From: Neoalteromonas arenosi
GTDB taxonomy: Bacteria > Pseudomonadota > Gammaproteobacteria > Enterobacterales > Alteromonadaceae
Direction of reading: 5' to 3'
NCBI RefSeq assembly: GCF_030362855.1
Contig: NZ_JAUCBP010000012.1
Span: 248,001-312,000 of the forward strand
DNA length: 64,000 nucleotides
Under the pieces are notes generated by a model. The model worked only from the letters and a program-made list of their open reading frames with translations, was not told where the DNA came from and did no database searches. Positions 1-7,140 of the stretch are shown here, in pieces (positions within the stretch are counted from its first letter, which is position 1; every line of letters begins with the position of its first letter). Both the position numbers and the translations under genes were made by a program.

Positions 1-789
1 CGCGAAAAACTCGATCTGCAGAGCTTATCACCAAGCGACACGGCCATTAACGTCGAAGGGCTGAATTTGTGGTTCGGCAAAAAGCAGGTTTTAAATGATA
101 TCTCGATGAAGATCCCCAAGCACAGAATTACCGCACTCATTGGTCAAAGTGGTTGTGGAAAATCGACGTTAATCAGTAGCTTTAATCGCATGAACGACTT
201 GGTGGATGGGTGCCGCTATCTAGGCAAAGTTGAAATTGACGGGCGAGACATCAATCACTCGCGAGAAAACGTAGCGCGTTTACGCGCCAGCGTCGGCATG
301 GTTTTTCAACGTCCGAATCCCTTTCCCATGAGTATTTATGAAAACGTCTGTTACGGACTCAAGCTTCAAGGAATGAGTTTACGCCGCACACTGGATGACT
401 CGGTGGAGCAGGCATTGCGCGATGCGGCATTGTGGGAAGAAGTAAAAGATCGCCTTTTTGAACCCGCCAATATCTTGTCCGGCGGACAGCAGCAACGCTT
501 AGTGTTTGCTCGGGCCTTGGCATTACAACCTGATATATTGTTATTAGATGAACCTACCAGCGCGTTAGATCCGTTAACGACATTGTATATTGAAGAGTTG
601 ATGATCAGTCTGAAAAAACGCTGTACGGTCATCATTGTGACTCACAATATGCAACAAGCTGCTCGTGTATCCGATTACACGGCGTTTATTCATCAAGGTG
701 AGCTCATAGAGTATGCTGATAGCGATTCATTGTTTACGATGCCAGTGAAAAAACAAACGGAAGACTATATTACCGGCCGATACGGCTAG
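1..789 (+). CDS. pstB: Phosphate ABC transporter ATP-binding protein PstB (5' end outside window)
   Basis: ATPase of the high-affinity phosphate importer PstSCAB, acting at the cytoplasmic face of the inner membrane. The frame is open from base 1, so the true start lies upstream. Visible are Walker A (GQSGCGKST), the Q-loop region ([16 protein letters not shown], typical of PstB), the ABC signature (LSGGQQQR), Walker B ([12 protein letters not shown]) and the switch His (VTHNMQQA). The C-terminus (DYITGRYG) is the usual PstB ending. It is followed 14 bp later by phoU, as in canonical pst operons. The remaining pst genes would be to the left. Confidence in family is high; only the N-terminus is unseen. 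Confidence 0.96.
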   Translation, partial: REKLDLQSLSPSDTAINVEGLNLWFGKKQVLNDISMKIPKHRITALIGQSGCGKSTLISSFNRMNDLVDGCRYLGKVEIDGRDINHSRENVARLRASVGMVFQRPNPFPMSIYENVCYGLKLQGMSLRRTLDDSVEQALRDAALWEEVKDRLFEPANILSGGQQQRLVFARALALQPDILLLDEPTSALDPLTTLYIEELMISLKKRCTVIIVTHNMQQAARVSDYTAFIHQGELIEYADSDSLFTMPVKKQTEDYITGRYG

Positions 790-803
790 GCTACGAGGGT
801 GCT

Positions 804-1523
804 ATGCGTCAAGTTAAGTTAAACAATCACATCTCCGGTAAATTCAATATTGAATTGGAAAACTTGCGTAATTCAGTGCTAACGATGGGCGGTGAGGTCG
901 AGCAACAAATGGTCGACACATTGCGAGCCATAAAGGAAAACAACGCAGGCCTTGCCGAGAAAGTTGTGCTTAATGATTTGAAGATCAATGCAATGGAAGT
1001 GCAAATTGACGAAGAGTGCATGCGCATAATTGCTAAGCGACATCCAACGGCTACTGATCTGCGTTTGGTGTTAACAATTGCAAAAGCCACTACCGATATC
1101 GAGCGAATTGGTGATGAGATAGAACGGATTGCTAAATTGGTGACAAAGCATAATCTTCCTGTCTCAGAAACAATTAAAAGCAGTATGTTATCGATCGGAG
1201 AACATGTGGTGGCCATGATGCGAGGCACCTTTAATGCTTTCGCGCGACAAGATGAACAGGCCGCGCTAAACGTGTATGAGCAAGACAACAGGATTGACCG
1301 GCAATACAAGTCACTATTGTCATATACCAGTCAGGAAATGCGGCAATATCCAGAATTGATGGAAGACTGGTTAGAAATATTGTGGGCACTGCGTTCACTT
1401 GAGAGAGTAGGCGATCGCTGTAAGAATATTTGCGAGTATGTGGTTTATCTAGCCGGTGGGTCTGATGTGCGGCATGCGTCGATTGAAAGCATGCAGCAGA
1501 AGATTGACGATCTAGCGCAATAA
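804..1523 (+). CDS. phoU: Phosphate signalling protein PhoU
   Basis: Negative regulator linking the Pst transporter to the PhoR/PhoB two-component system; cytosolic and peripherally membrane associated. At 239 aa it matches the usual PhoU length. Two repeated three-helix PhoU modules are visible, including the metal-site motifs around ATTDIERIGDEIERIA and LERVGDRCKNICEYV (E/DxxxD type). ATG start lies 14 bp after pstB with GAGGGTGCT upstream as a modest ribosome site, so it is very likely in the pst operon. Confidence 0.95.
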   Translation: MRQVKLNNHISGKFNIELENLRNSVLTMGGEVEQQMVDTLRAIKENNAGLAEKVVLNDLKINAMEVQIDEECMRIIAKRHPTATDLRLVLTIAKATTDIERIGDEIERIAKLVTKHNLPVSETIKSSMLSIGEHVVAMMRGTFNAFARQDEQAALNVYEQDNRIDRQYKSLLSYTSQEMRQYPELMEDWLEILWALRSLERVGDRCKNICEYVVYLAGGSDVRHASIESMQQKIDDLAQ

Positions 1524-1688
1524 TTTTTTGTACATTTCCACTATGGGTTCTGCTGCGGTTAGGGTATTATGCGCGGCAGTTTGTAATGTGAAAGCTAGTT
1601 GGCAGCAATACTAATGGTATTTTTGAACAGTATTCGAACAACTTATCAATTGAACGCGCTTCGAAGCGTTAATAAAGGCCAGTAATCT

Positions 1689-2960
1689 GTGGATATTATT
1701 CAAAGCTACGGCTTAATTCTGATTATTTTGGCAGCCGTGTTCGGTTTCATCATGGCCTGGGGTATTGGTGCCAATGATGTGGCCAATGCTATGGGGACCT
1801 CGGTAGGGTCCAAAGCGTTAACCATTAAGCAAGCCATCCTTATAGCGATGGTATTTGAGTTCGCTGGCGCGTACCTAGCGGGTGGTGAAGTTACTTCTAC
1901 TATACGCAAAGGTATTATTGACGCCGGGTATTTCGTCGATATTCCAGAATACCTTGTCCTTGGGATGATTTCGGCTTTGTTAGCTGCGGGCATATGGCTA
2001 GCAGTTGCATCCTTTAAAGGTTGGCCGGTTTCTACAACGCACTCGATTATTGGTGCCATTATTGGTTTTACTGCTGTCGGTGTAAGCACTGAGGCCGTCG
2101 AGTGGGGCAAAGTCGGTGGAATTGTCGGTAGTTGGGTAGTGACTCCGGCTATTTCAGGCATTATTGCCTATTTGATTTTTGTCAGTGCTGACAAACTTAT
2201 TTTCCAAACCAAAACGCCTTTCCAAAACGCCCGTCGCTACGTGCCTGTATACATGGCACTAGCTGGTTTTATCATGTCATTGGTAACCATCAAGAAGGGT
2301 TTAAAACACGTAGGCTTAGGTCTTCCTGATGCTCAGGGTTATGCCTTGGCAGTCGGCATTGCAGTCGCAGTTGGATTGCTGGGTGTGTGGATGATCAATC
2401 GGGTTAAGTACGACGTGAATGATACGTTGGAGCATCAAAACGCCAACGTCGAAAAAGTGTTTGCGATTTTAATGATCGTTACTGCGTGTTGTATGGCGTT
2501 CGCGCACGGCTCCAATGATGTTGCTAACGCAATTGGACCGCTAGCTGCCGTTGTCAGCGTGGTCAGCAATGGCGGTGAAATCACTTCAAATGCTACTTTG
2601 GCTCCTTGGATCCTGCCGCTGGGCGGTATCGGTATCGTTGCTGGGTTGGCGTTATTCGGTCATCGAGTAATTCGCACTATCGGTCAGGGTATTACGCATT
2701 TAACGCCAAGCCGTGGTTTTGCTGCCGAAATGGCGGCGGCAACAACGGTTGTCATTGCCTCTGGGACAGGTTTGCCTATTTCCACCACGCAAACTCTGGT
2801 GGGAGCCGTTTTAGGTGTTGGTCTAGCGCGCGGTGTTGCTGCGCTGAACTTCGGCGTGATCAGAACTATTCTGATTTCGTGGGTAGTCACCCTACCAGCC
2901 GGTGCACTACTGGCCATCATTTTCTTCTTTATCCTAAAAGCCTCTTTCGGGGTCATTTAA
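1689..2960 (+). CDS. PiT-family inorganic phosphate permease
   Basis: Predicted inner-membrane phosphate:cation symporter of the PiT (PHO-4) family, 423 aa, about ten hydrophobic segments. The two family signature repeats are present: GIGANDVANAMGTSVGSKALT near residue 25 and AHGSNDVANAIGPLAAV near residue 276, each with its partner segment (GWPVSTTHSIIGAI and TGLPISTTQTLVGAV). Start is GTG, with no in-frame ATG close by. It follows pstB-phoU after a 165-bp gap, so it may be transcribed separately. The substrate could be phosphate or another oxyanion such as sulfate; phosphate is favoured by the neighbours. No DUF47 partner gene is adjacent. Confidence 0.9.
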   Translation: MDIIQSYGLILIILAAVFGFIMAWGIGANDVANAMGTSVGSKALTIKQAILIAMVFEFAGAYLAGGEVTSTIRKGIIDAGYFVDIPEYLVLGMISALLAAGIWLAVASFKGWPVSTTHSIIGAIIGFTAVGVSTEAVEWGKVGGIVGSWVVTPAISGIIAYLIFVSADKLIFQTKTPFQNARRYVPVYMALAGFIMSLVTIKKGLKHVGLGLPDAQGYALAVGIAVAVGLLGVWMINRVKYDVNDTLEHQNANVEKVFAILMIVTACCMAFAHGSNDVANAIGPLAAVVSVVSNGGEITSNATLAPWILPLGGIGIVAGLALFGHRVIRTIGQGITHLTPSRGFAAEMAAATTVVIASGTGLPISTTQTLVGAVLGVGLARGVAALNFGVIRTILISWVVTLPAGALLAIIFFFILKASFGVI

Positions 2961-2969
2961 GCTTAAATT

Positions 2970-2988
2970 AGCGGGTTATCCCGGCTTT
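2970..2988 (+). terminator. Probable rho-independent terminator of the PiT gene
   Basis: An AGCGGG / CCCGGCT imperfect stem (one bulged base) around a TTAT loop, followed by TTTTC, nine bases after the PiT stop codon. Confidence 0.45.
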
Positions 2989-2990
2989 TC

Positions 2991-3126
2991 TTCGTCATCC
3001 CGGCGCGGGCCGGGATTTCTAACCGCCGTATATTTCGGTATCGCAGTACATTAACGCCGGTCCAGCAAAGACCTTGTTTGGTTTCGTCATTCGCTGCTCT
3101 TTCGTCATCCCGGCGCCGGCCGGGAA
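2991..3126. repeat. Two copies of a REP-like palindromic element
   Basis: TTCGTCATCCCGGC starts at 2991 and again at 3101. Each copy forms a strong palindrome: arms ATCCCGGC and GCCGGGAT at 2997-3016, and TCCCGGC and GCCGGGA at 3108-3125. A further partial TTTCGTCATTC lies at 3082. The shared head plus GC-rich hairpin resembles REP/intergenic palindromes dispersed in many proteobacterial genomes. No IS200-like transposase is nearby. Confidence 0.6.
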
Positions 3127-3167
3127 CTACCCACACCCAAATTGCAGTTTCACAGTGTTTTGCTAAT

Positions 3168-3192
3168 CTATTAAAAAATAATTTTTTAATAG
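3168..3192. promoter_or_regulatory. Perfect AT-rich inverted repeat upstream of oxyR
   Basis: Arms CTATTAAAAAA (3168-3178) and TTTTTTAATAG (3182-3192) around TAA, ending 15 bp before the oxyR start. It could be an operator (LysR proteins bind interrupted palindromes and often autoregulate) or a hairpin; position favours a regulatory role. The motif does not match the classical OxyR ATAG spacing closely, so this is inference. Confidence 0.4.
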
Positions 3193-3206
3193 AAGTGATC
3201 GATTAG

Positions 3207-4118
3207 ATGAAATGGCCAAACTTAAAGCACCTTCATTACTTGGTAGTTTTGCATCAAGAACAGCACTTTCACCGAGCGGCTGAACGCTGTCATGTTACCC
3301 AGTCTACATTGAGCTCTGCCATCCAAAACTTAGAAGAGCACTTTGGTGCGCAGCTGTTGGAGCGCGAACACAAAGCGTTTGTCTTTTCAGCCTTTGGTCT
3401 TGAAATCGTTGAGCGCAGTAAGCGGATTATTAACGAAGCTCGCGAGTTGGTTGATTTTGCCTGTAATGCTGGCGATTGGCGAAGCGGCACACTTAAACTT
3501 GGCGTCATTCCAACTATCGCGCCGTTTTTGTTTGAAGGCTTAATTAAATCGGTAAACCGTTTGTACCCTTCACTGTCTTTGCACCTTCAAGAAGACACCA
3601 CAGAAAACTTGTTGGAGCAATTAAACGAAGGAGACTTAGACCTGCTGGTCTTGGCGTTGCCAATGGAAACCCCTGGATGTAAGCAATTGGTGATTGGTCA
3701 CGATCCTTTTCACTTGGTTATGCATCGCAGTACTTATGAGTCAACTGAGATGCCGCTTGATGTAACGTCACTGCCGAAAAACAGTATTTTCTTACTCCAG
3801 CAAGAGCACTGTATGACTGGTCATGCCGTGAGTGCCTGTAACTTGCGATATTCAGAGCAGGTTAATAGTTTGGCTGCGAGTTCATTACATACCCTGGTGC
3901 AGTTAGCCAATGCCAAGCTCGGTTATACCTTTATTCCAGAGCTGGCGTTACAACAAGATATCTTGGAAAAATCTGACCTCATTTCATTACCAGCGGAGGA
4001 CAATGCATTTCGAGAAATCGGTTTAGTGTGGCGCAACGGGACAACGCGCGTGCAACTTTTTCGTTCTCTAGCTGAATGTTTAGCGCCCCTGATGCCGGTC
4101 GATGCATTAAAACGCTAA
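3207..4118 (+). CDS. oxyR: LysR-type hydrogen peroxide sensor OxyR
   Basis: Transcription activator of peroxide defence genes. 303 aa with an N-terminal LysR winged helix (LKHLHYLVVLHQEQHFHRAAE, residues 7-26, then TQSTLSSAIQNLE) and a C-terminal substrate-binding-like sensor domain. The key evidence is two cysteines spaced C-x8-C, Cys202 and Cys211 (EHCMTGHAVSAC), which match the E. coli OxyR redox pair Cys199/Cys208 in position and spacing. ATG start; no oxidative-defence target gene is adjacent. Assigned over a generic LysR call because of the cysteine pair and length. Confidence 0.9.
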   Translation: MKWPNLKHLHYLVVLHQEQHFHRAAERCHVTQSTLSSAIQNLEEHFGAQLLEREHKAFVFSAFGLEIVERSKRIINEARELVDFACNAGDWRSGTLKLGVIPTIAPFLFEGLIKSVNRLYPSLSLHLQEDTTENLLEQLNEGDLDLLVLALPMETPGCKQLVIGHDPFHLVMHRSTYESTEMPLDVTSLPKNSIFLLQQEHCMTGHAVSACNLRYSEQVNSLAASSLHTLVQLANAKLGYTFIPELALQQDILEKSDLISLPAEDNAFREIGLVWRNGTTRVQLFRSLAECLAPLMPVDALKR

Positions 4119-4197
4119 ATTTTTTTTAAAAAATTCCAAACTTTTTTCCACGTGATCGCGACTATAGAACCAACGACAAACTAAATGGAAGTATTGG

Positions 4198-4743
4198 GTG
4201 TTTACCACGACCGATGAACAGCTCATCAAAAAAGCATTAAAAGGCAATAAAAAAGCGTGGTTTAGTTTGATTGGCCGCTATGAGCGAGCGATTTTCAATT
4301 ACGGCGTGCGAATGACGGGAAATCGAGATGATAGTCTTGATCTAATGCAAGACATCTTTGTTTCGGTATTTCGCAATCTCAGCAGCTATCAAGGTACCGG
4401 CGCGTTTAAGAGCTGGCTGTTTCGCATTGCCCATTATCGCTGCATTGAGTTTTATCGCCGCAAAAAACCGCACGTTAGTCTTGATGACACCCCGGAAATA
4501 GAATGTGCAGGAAACGCCACACCAGAGCCGCTGTTACAAGGCGCTCAACAGCAGCAGCGACTGCATATGGCGATGCAAACGCTACCGATAAATCAACGCG
4601 CGGTGGTGGAATTAAAGTTTTTTGGTCAATTTACATTTGACGAAATCGCTGAGCAATTAGGGGTTTCAGCGAATACTGTTAAATCAAGACTGTATAGCGC
4701 ATTGGCCAAACTGAAAAGTCATCTGGAGGTAGAGTATGTCTGA
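4198..4743 (+). CDS. ECF-type RNA polymerase sigma factor
   Basis: Extracytoplasmic-function sigma-70 factor of 181 aa. Region 2 (about residues 20-90) carries the DSLDLMQDIFVSVFRNL and FKSWLFRIAHYRCIEFYRR signatures; region 4 (about 120-175) carries LPINQRAVVELKFFGQFTFDEIAEQLGVSANTVKSRL, the -35 binding helix-turn-helix. Start GTG at 4198; the nearby ATG at 4185 is out of frame. It overlaps the following anti-sigma gene by 8 bp, the classic sigma/anti-sigma arrangement. Confidence 0.9.
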   Translation: MFTTTDEQLIKKALKGNKKAWFSLIGRYERAIFNYGVRMTGNRDDSLDLMQDIFVSVFRNLSSYQGTGAFKSWLFRIAHYRCIEFYRRKKPHVSLDDTPEIECAGNATPEPLLQGAQQQQRLHMAMQTLPINQRAVVELKFFGQFTFDEIAEQLGVSANTVKSRLYSALAKLKSHLEVEYV

Positions 4744-5419
4744 ACAACAACACGCCGAATTGTTTGCTGCGTGGCTGGAAGGACAGTTAACTGCTGAACA
4801 ACAACAGCAATTTGAAGCGCTGTGCGTGACTGACGCTGCGTTCAGTGCACGCGTGCAGCAGGCCAATCAACTGCGCGTAAGTGCCGAGGAGTGGCAATCT
4901 GAACCTGTACCGAGCTGGGCAAAAGCAGCAACATTTGAACAGTCTTACAGTTTGCCTTGGTGGCAATCACCCAAGCTATCGGTACTATCTTTTGCCTGTT
5001 CAGTATGCGCAATCTTTATGGTGCTCGGTGGTTTTCAGGTATCAGTTCAAGATGGCCAATTGTCGTTGGGGTTTAAGCAGGGTTTGACGTCGACCGAGGT
5101 TGAGCTTCTGGTTCAGCAACGGATGGATAGCTATCAAGAAAATCAGCAACAATTATTCGCTCAATATGCCGATGCGCTCAATGCTCAACAGCAGCAAAAC
5201 GGTGCGCAGCTGACCGAATATTTATTGTCATCCAGTCGTCAAGAGCGGCGTGAAGACTTTGCCGAGTTGATCAAGTTTATCAATGAGCAGCGCAATGAAG
5301 ATCAAGTGTATTACGCCCGGCAGCTCAATGATTTACAACAAGAAATATATGCGAATAACGGGATCCGCAGCAATATACCAAGTATCAGTACTGACGCGAG
5401 TCAGTCGCCGAATGAATAA
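4736..5419 (+). CDS. Probable membrane anti-sigma factor
   Basis: 227-aa protein with a Glu/Gln-rich cytosolic N-terminus (HAELFAAWLEGQLTAEQQQQFEAL, resembling the anti-sigma helical bundle that binds sigma regions 2 and 4), one hydrophobic segment at about residues 82-102 (LSVLSFACSVCAIFMVLGGF) and a Gln-rich periplasmic coiled-coil-like C-terminus. It overlaps the sigma gene by 8 bp and is followed 13 bp later by a secreted coiled-coil protein. No zinc-binding HxxxCxxC motif is visible. The role is inferred from architecture and context. Confidence 0.7.
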   Translation: MSEQQHAELFAAWLEGQLTAEQQQQFEALCVTDAAFSARVQQANQLRVSAEEWQSEPVPSWAKAATFEQSYSLPWWQSPKLSVLSFACSVCAIFMVLGGFQVSVQDGQLSLGFKQGLTSTEVELLVQQRMDSYQENQQQLFAQYADALNAQQQQNGAQLTEYLLSSSRQERREDFAELIKFINEQRNEDQVYYARQLNDLQQEIYANNGIRSNIPSISTDASQSPNE

Positions 5420-5432
5420 CGGGGAATGAATT

Positions 5433-6347
5433 ATGAAAGTATCAATATTAGCCGCAAGTGTATTTGCAATTACTGCTGCGATGCCAAGCTATAGCGCTGT
5501 AAACTATACAGAGTTGGGCGAGGAGCTGGAAATCATGAACAGTGTGCTTGAAACCTCATTACGACAAAGCAGTGAATCCGAAGCTATTCGCTTTCGTGGG
5601 CTCGATACTAGCTACTTAGCAGGCCAAGGTGTGGTGTTTGAAGTTGCAACGTCACGCGGAACCTGGGGACTCGATTTCGATTTACGTCAATTCATTCCCA
5701 GTGCACCCGAAGCACCCCTTCCACCAATTATCGTTGGCGACGGTGAGCACAATTTAGTATTTGAAGTCGAGCAAGAGTGGGAGCATGTTATCGAAGAAAC
5801 CGTGCGCGGTTTTGAAGAAGCGTTCCGAGAAGTGCACGAACAGATGCGTGATGTTCGCGCTGACGCTCGCGAGATAAGTTGGGAAGTGCGCGAGCTGGAG
5901 CGGCGTAAACGCGACTTAAATTTTGAGGCGCGCACCGCTGATGAAGAGCGTAAGCGTGAAATCCAAGCCGACCTTGAAGAAATTGAGATCGAATTAGCTA
6001 ATTTAAAACTGCGCCAGCAAGAACTGACTGAATATGCCGACACCCTTGAGGCCGAGCAAAAAGCGCAAATCGAAAAGCAGCAACAAGCCCGATTGGAAGC
6101 GGACAAAGCTTTCCTAGCAACCTTCGAAGAGCAAATTGGTGATTCGCTTTGTCGCTTTGGTGCCGGTTTACGCGCACTGCCACGCGATGAACATATCAGT
6201 TTTGTTTTGAAAAACTTTGAAGTGAACGAGAAGCGCAAACCTCAAGATCGCGTTTATGTGTTTACCCAAGCGAATATTCGCGAATGTGTACAAGAAAAAA
6301 TCAGTGCCGATAAGTTACTTGAACAAGCAGTGGTTTATAGTTTCTAA
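5433..6347 (+). CDS. Secreted coiled-coil protein of unknown function
   Basis: 304 aa beginning with a Sec signal peptide (MKVSILAASVFAITAAMPSYSA, cleavage near residue 22). The middle (about 120-225) is a long charged coiled coil rich in Arg/Glu (REISWEVRELERRKRDLNFEARTADEERKREIQ). The C-terminus is a compact domain with one Cys in SLCRFGAGLRALPRDEHISFV and another in IRECVQEK. It is the third gene of the ECF sigma operon, so a periplasmic target or signal transducer of that system is possible. I recognise no named family. Confidence 0.65.
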   Translation: MKVSILAASVFAITAAMPSYSAVNYTELGEELEIMNSVLETSLRQSSESEAIRFRGLDTSYLAGQGVVFEVATSRGTWGLDFDLRQFIPSAPEAPLPPIIVGDGEHNLVFEVEQEWEHVIEETVRGFEEAFREVHEQMRDVRADAREISWEVRELERRKRDLNFEARTADEERKREIQADLEEIEIELANLKLRQQELTEYADTLEAEQKAQIEKQQQARLEADKAFLATFEEQIGDSLCRFGAGLRALPRDEHISFVLKNFEVNEKRKPQDRVYVFTQANIRECVQEKISADKLLEQAVVYSF

Positions 6348-6357
6348 CCGTTTTTTC

Positions 6358-6960
6358 TCAACAGTTTGTGGTTTTTTTAACCACAAACTGTTGTAACTGC
6401 GGATAAAGCTGCTCAAACGCATGATGCATCTCTTTGTGACGATGGGTAATTAATGTGGCCGCGCCATCGGCAAATCGAATTTTACCTTTGAGTCTCTGCT
6501 CAATGTGTTGGTAAGCGCGAATAACGCCCTCAATTTCAGCATAATCTGTTAACCAGCGATACTCGATTAACCCCTGTTTCACACGGTCAAAGCGTGGGCC
6601 TACCGACAACTGTGTGGCTGCAAGTTCGGCATAAAAACCGTCCAATACCTCACTTTGTACATTCGTGTTATAGCAGTGCCATTGCCTGCACAATAAATGG
6701 TCAAAATAGACATCAATAATAACGCCAGCCATGCGTCGAAGTTCAGGCGGAAACAAGCGTCGCAAGTCAGCGGTAATGGGATGATTGTCGGTGTACGAAT
6801 CTATTGCCCTATGCAGTTCGATGCCTTGTTGTATTGATACAGGAAACCTGGATAAGTCATAGCCTTTTACAAAATCGCCAAGAAAGTTTCCCAGCTTGCT
6901 AGTACCAGAGTGGTGGGCTAGTTGTATGTGGGCAAGATAGTTCAGGTTTGCGGTCCCCAA
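6358..6960 (-). CDS. acpH: Acyl carrier protein phosphodiesterase
   Basis: Hydrolyses the phosphopantetheine arm from holo-ACP; cytosolic, HD-superfamily fold. 200 aa, near the ~193 aa of E. coli AcpH. Typical blocks are NYLAHIQLAHHSGTSKLGNFLGDFVKG at the N-terminus, IELHRAIDSYTDNHP (metal-binding His/Asp) and IIDVYFDHLLCRQW. TTG start at 6960; AcpH proteins usually begin M-N-F/Y-LAH, so translation could begin a few codons later than annotated. It converges on the secreted coiled-coil gene, and its last codons lie inside a strong hairpin. Confidence 0.85.
   Translation of the reverse strand: MGTANLNYLAHIQLAHHSGTSKLGNFLGDFVKGYDLSRFPVSIQQGIELHRAIDSYTDNHPITADLRRLFPPELRRMAGVIIDVYFDHLLCRQWHCYNTNVQSEVLDGFYAELAATQLSVGPRFDRVKQGLIEYRWLTDYAEIEGVIRAYQHIEQRLKGKIRFADGAATLITHRHKEMHHAFEQLYPQLQQFVVKKTTNC
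6359..6393. terminator. 15-bp perfect hairpin between convergent genes, overlapping the acpH stop
   Basis: Arms CAACAGTTTGTGGTT (6359-6373) and AACCACAAACTGTTG (6379-6393) are perfect complements with a T5 loop. The hairpin covers the 3' end of acpH and lies 11 bp past the stop of the plus-strand gene. There is no U-tract directly after the stem on either strand, so termination or 3'-end stabilisation is inferred from the position between converging genes. Confidence 0.55.
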
Positions 6961-7033
6961 ATCCAGTCGATGAACGTGATCATACTGATTTAAATCAAAA
7001 GAACCGATCTTTTTTAAAAAAAAGGTCGTAATT

Positions 7034-7049
7034 AAGAACGATTCGCATT
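7034..7049. promoter_or_regulatory. Fur-box-like site upstream of the TonB receptor
   Basis: Reverse-strand reading AATGCGAATCGTTCTT matches the gammaproteobacterial Fur-site form AATGAGAATCATTCTC at 13 of 16 positions. It lies about 90 bp before the TonB-dependent receptor, where iron control is expected. No weight matrix was applied. Confidence 0.5.
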
Positions 7050-7140
7050 AACATTCTCGTCAAATTTATACCTGAGATGTAAATGCGGTTGACGGCAACC
7101 GTCATTGCGTTAAGAAAATAGTTACGTTAAGGACAGAGAT

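Noticed and set aside
2606-2971. 121-codon ORF in another frame of the PiT gene
   Set aside because: Shadow of the membrane protein's coding sequence; Cys/Trp/Arg rich with no family signal.
5687-6238. 183-codon minus-strand ORF opposite the coiled-coil gene
   Set aside because: Ser/Arg-rich mirror of a Glu/Arg coiled coil, a typical antisense artefact.
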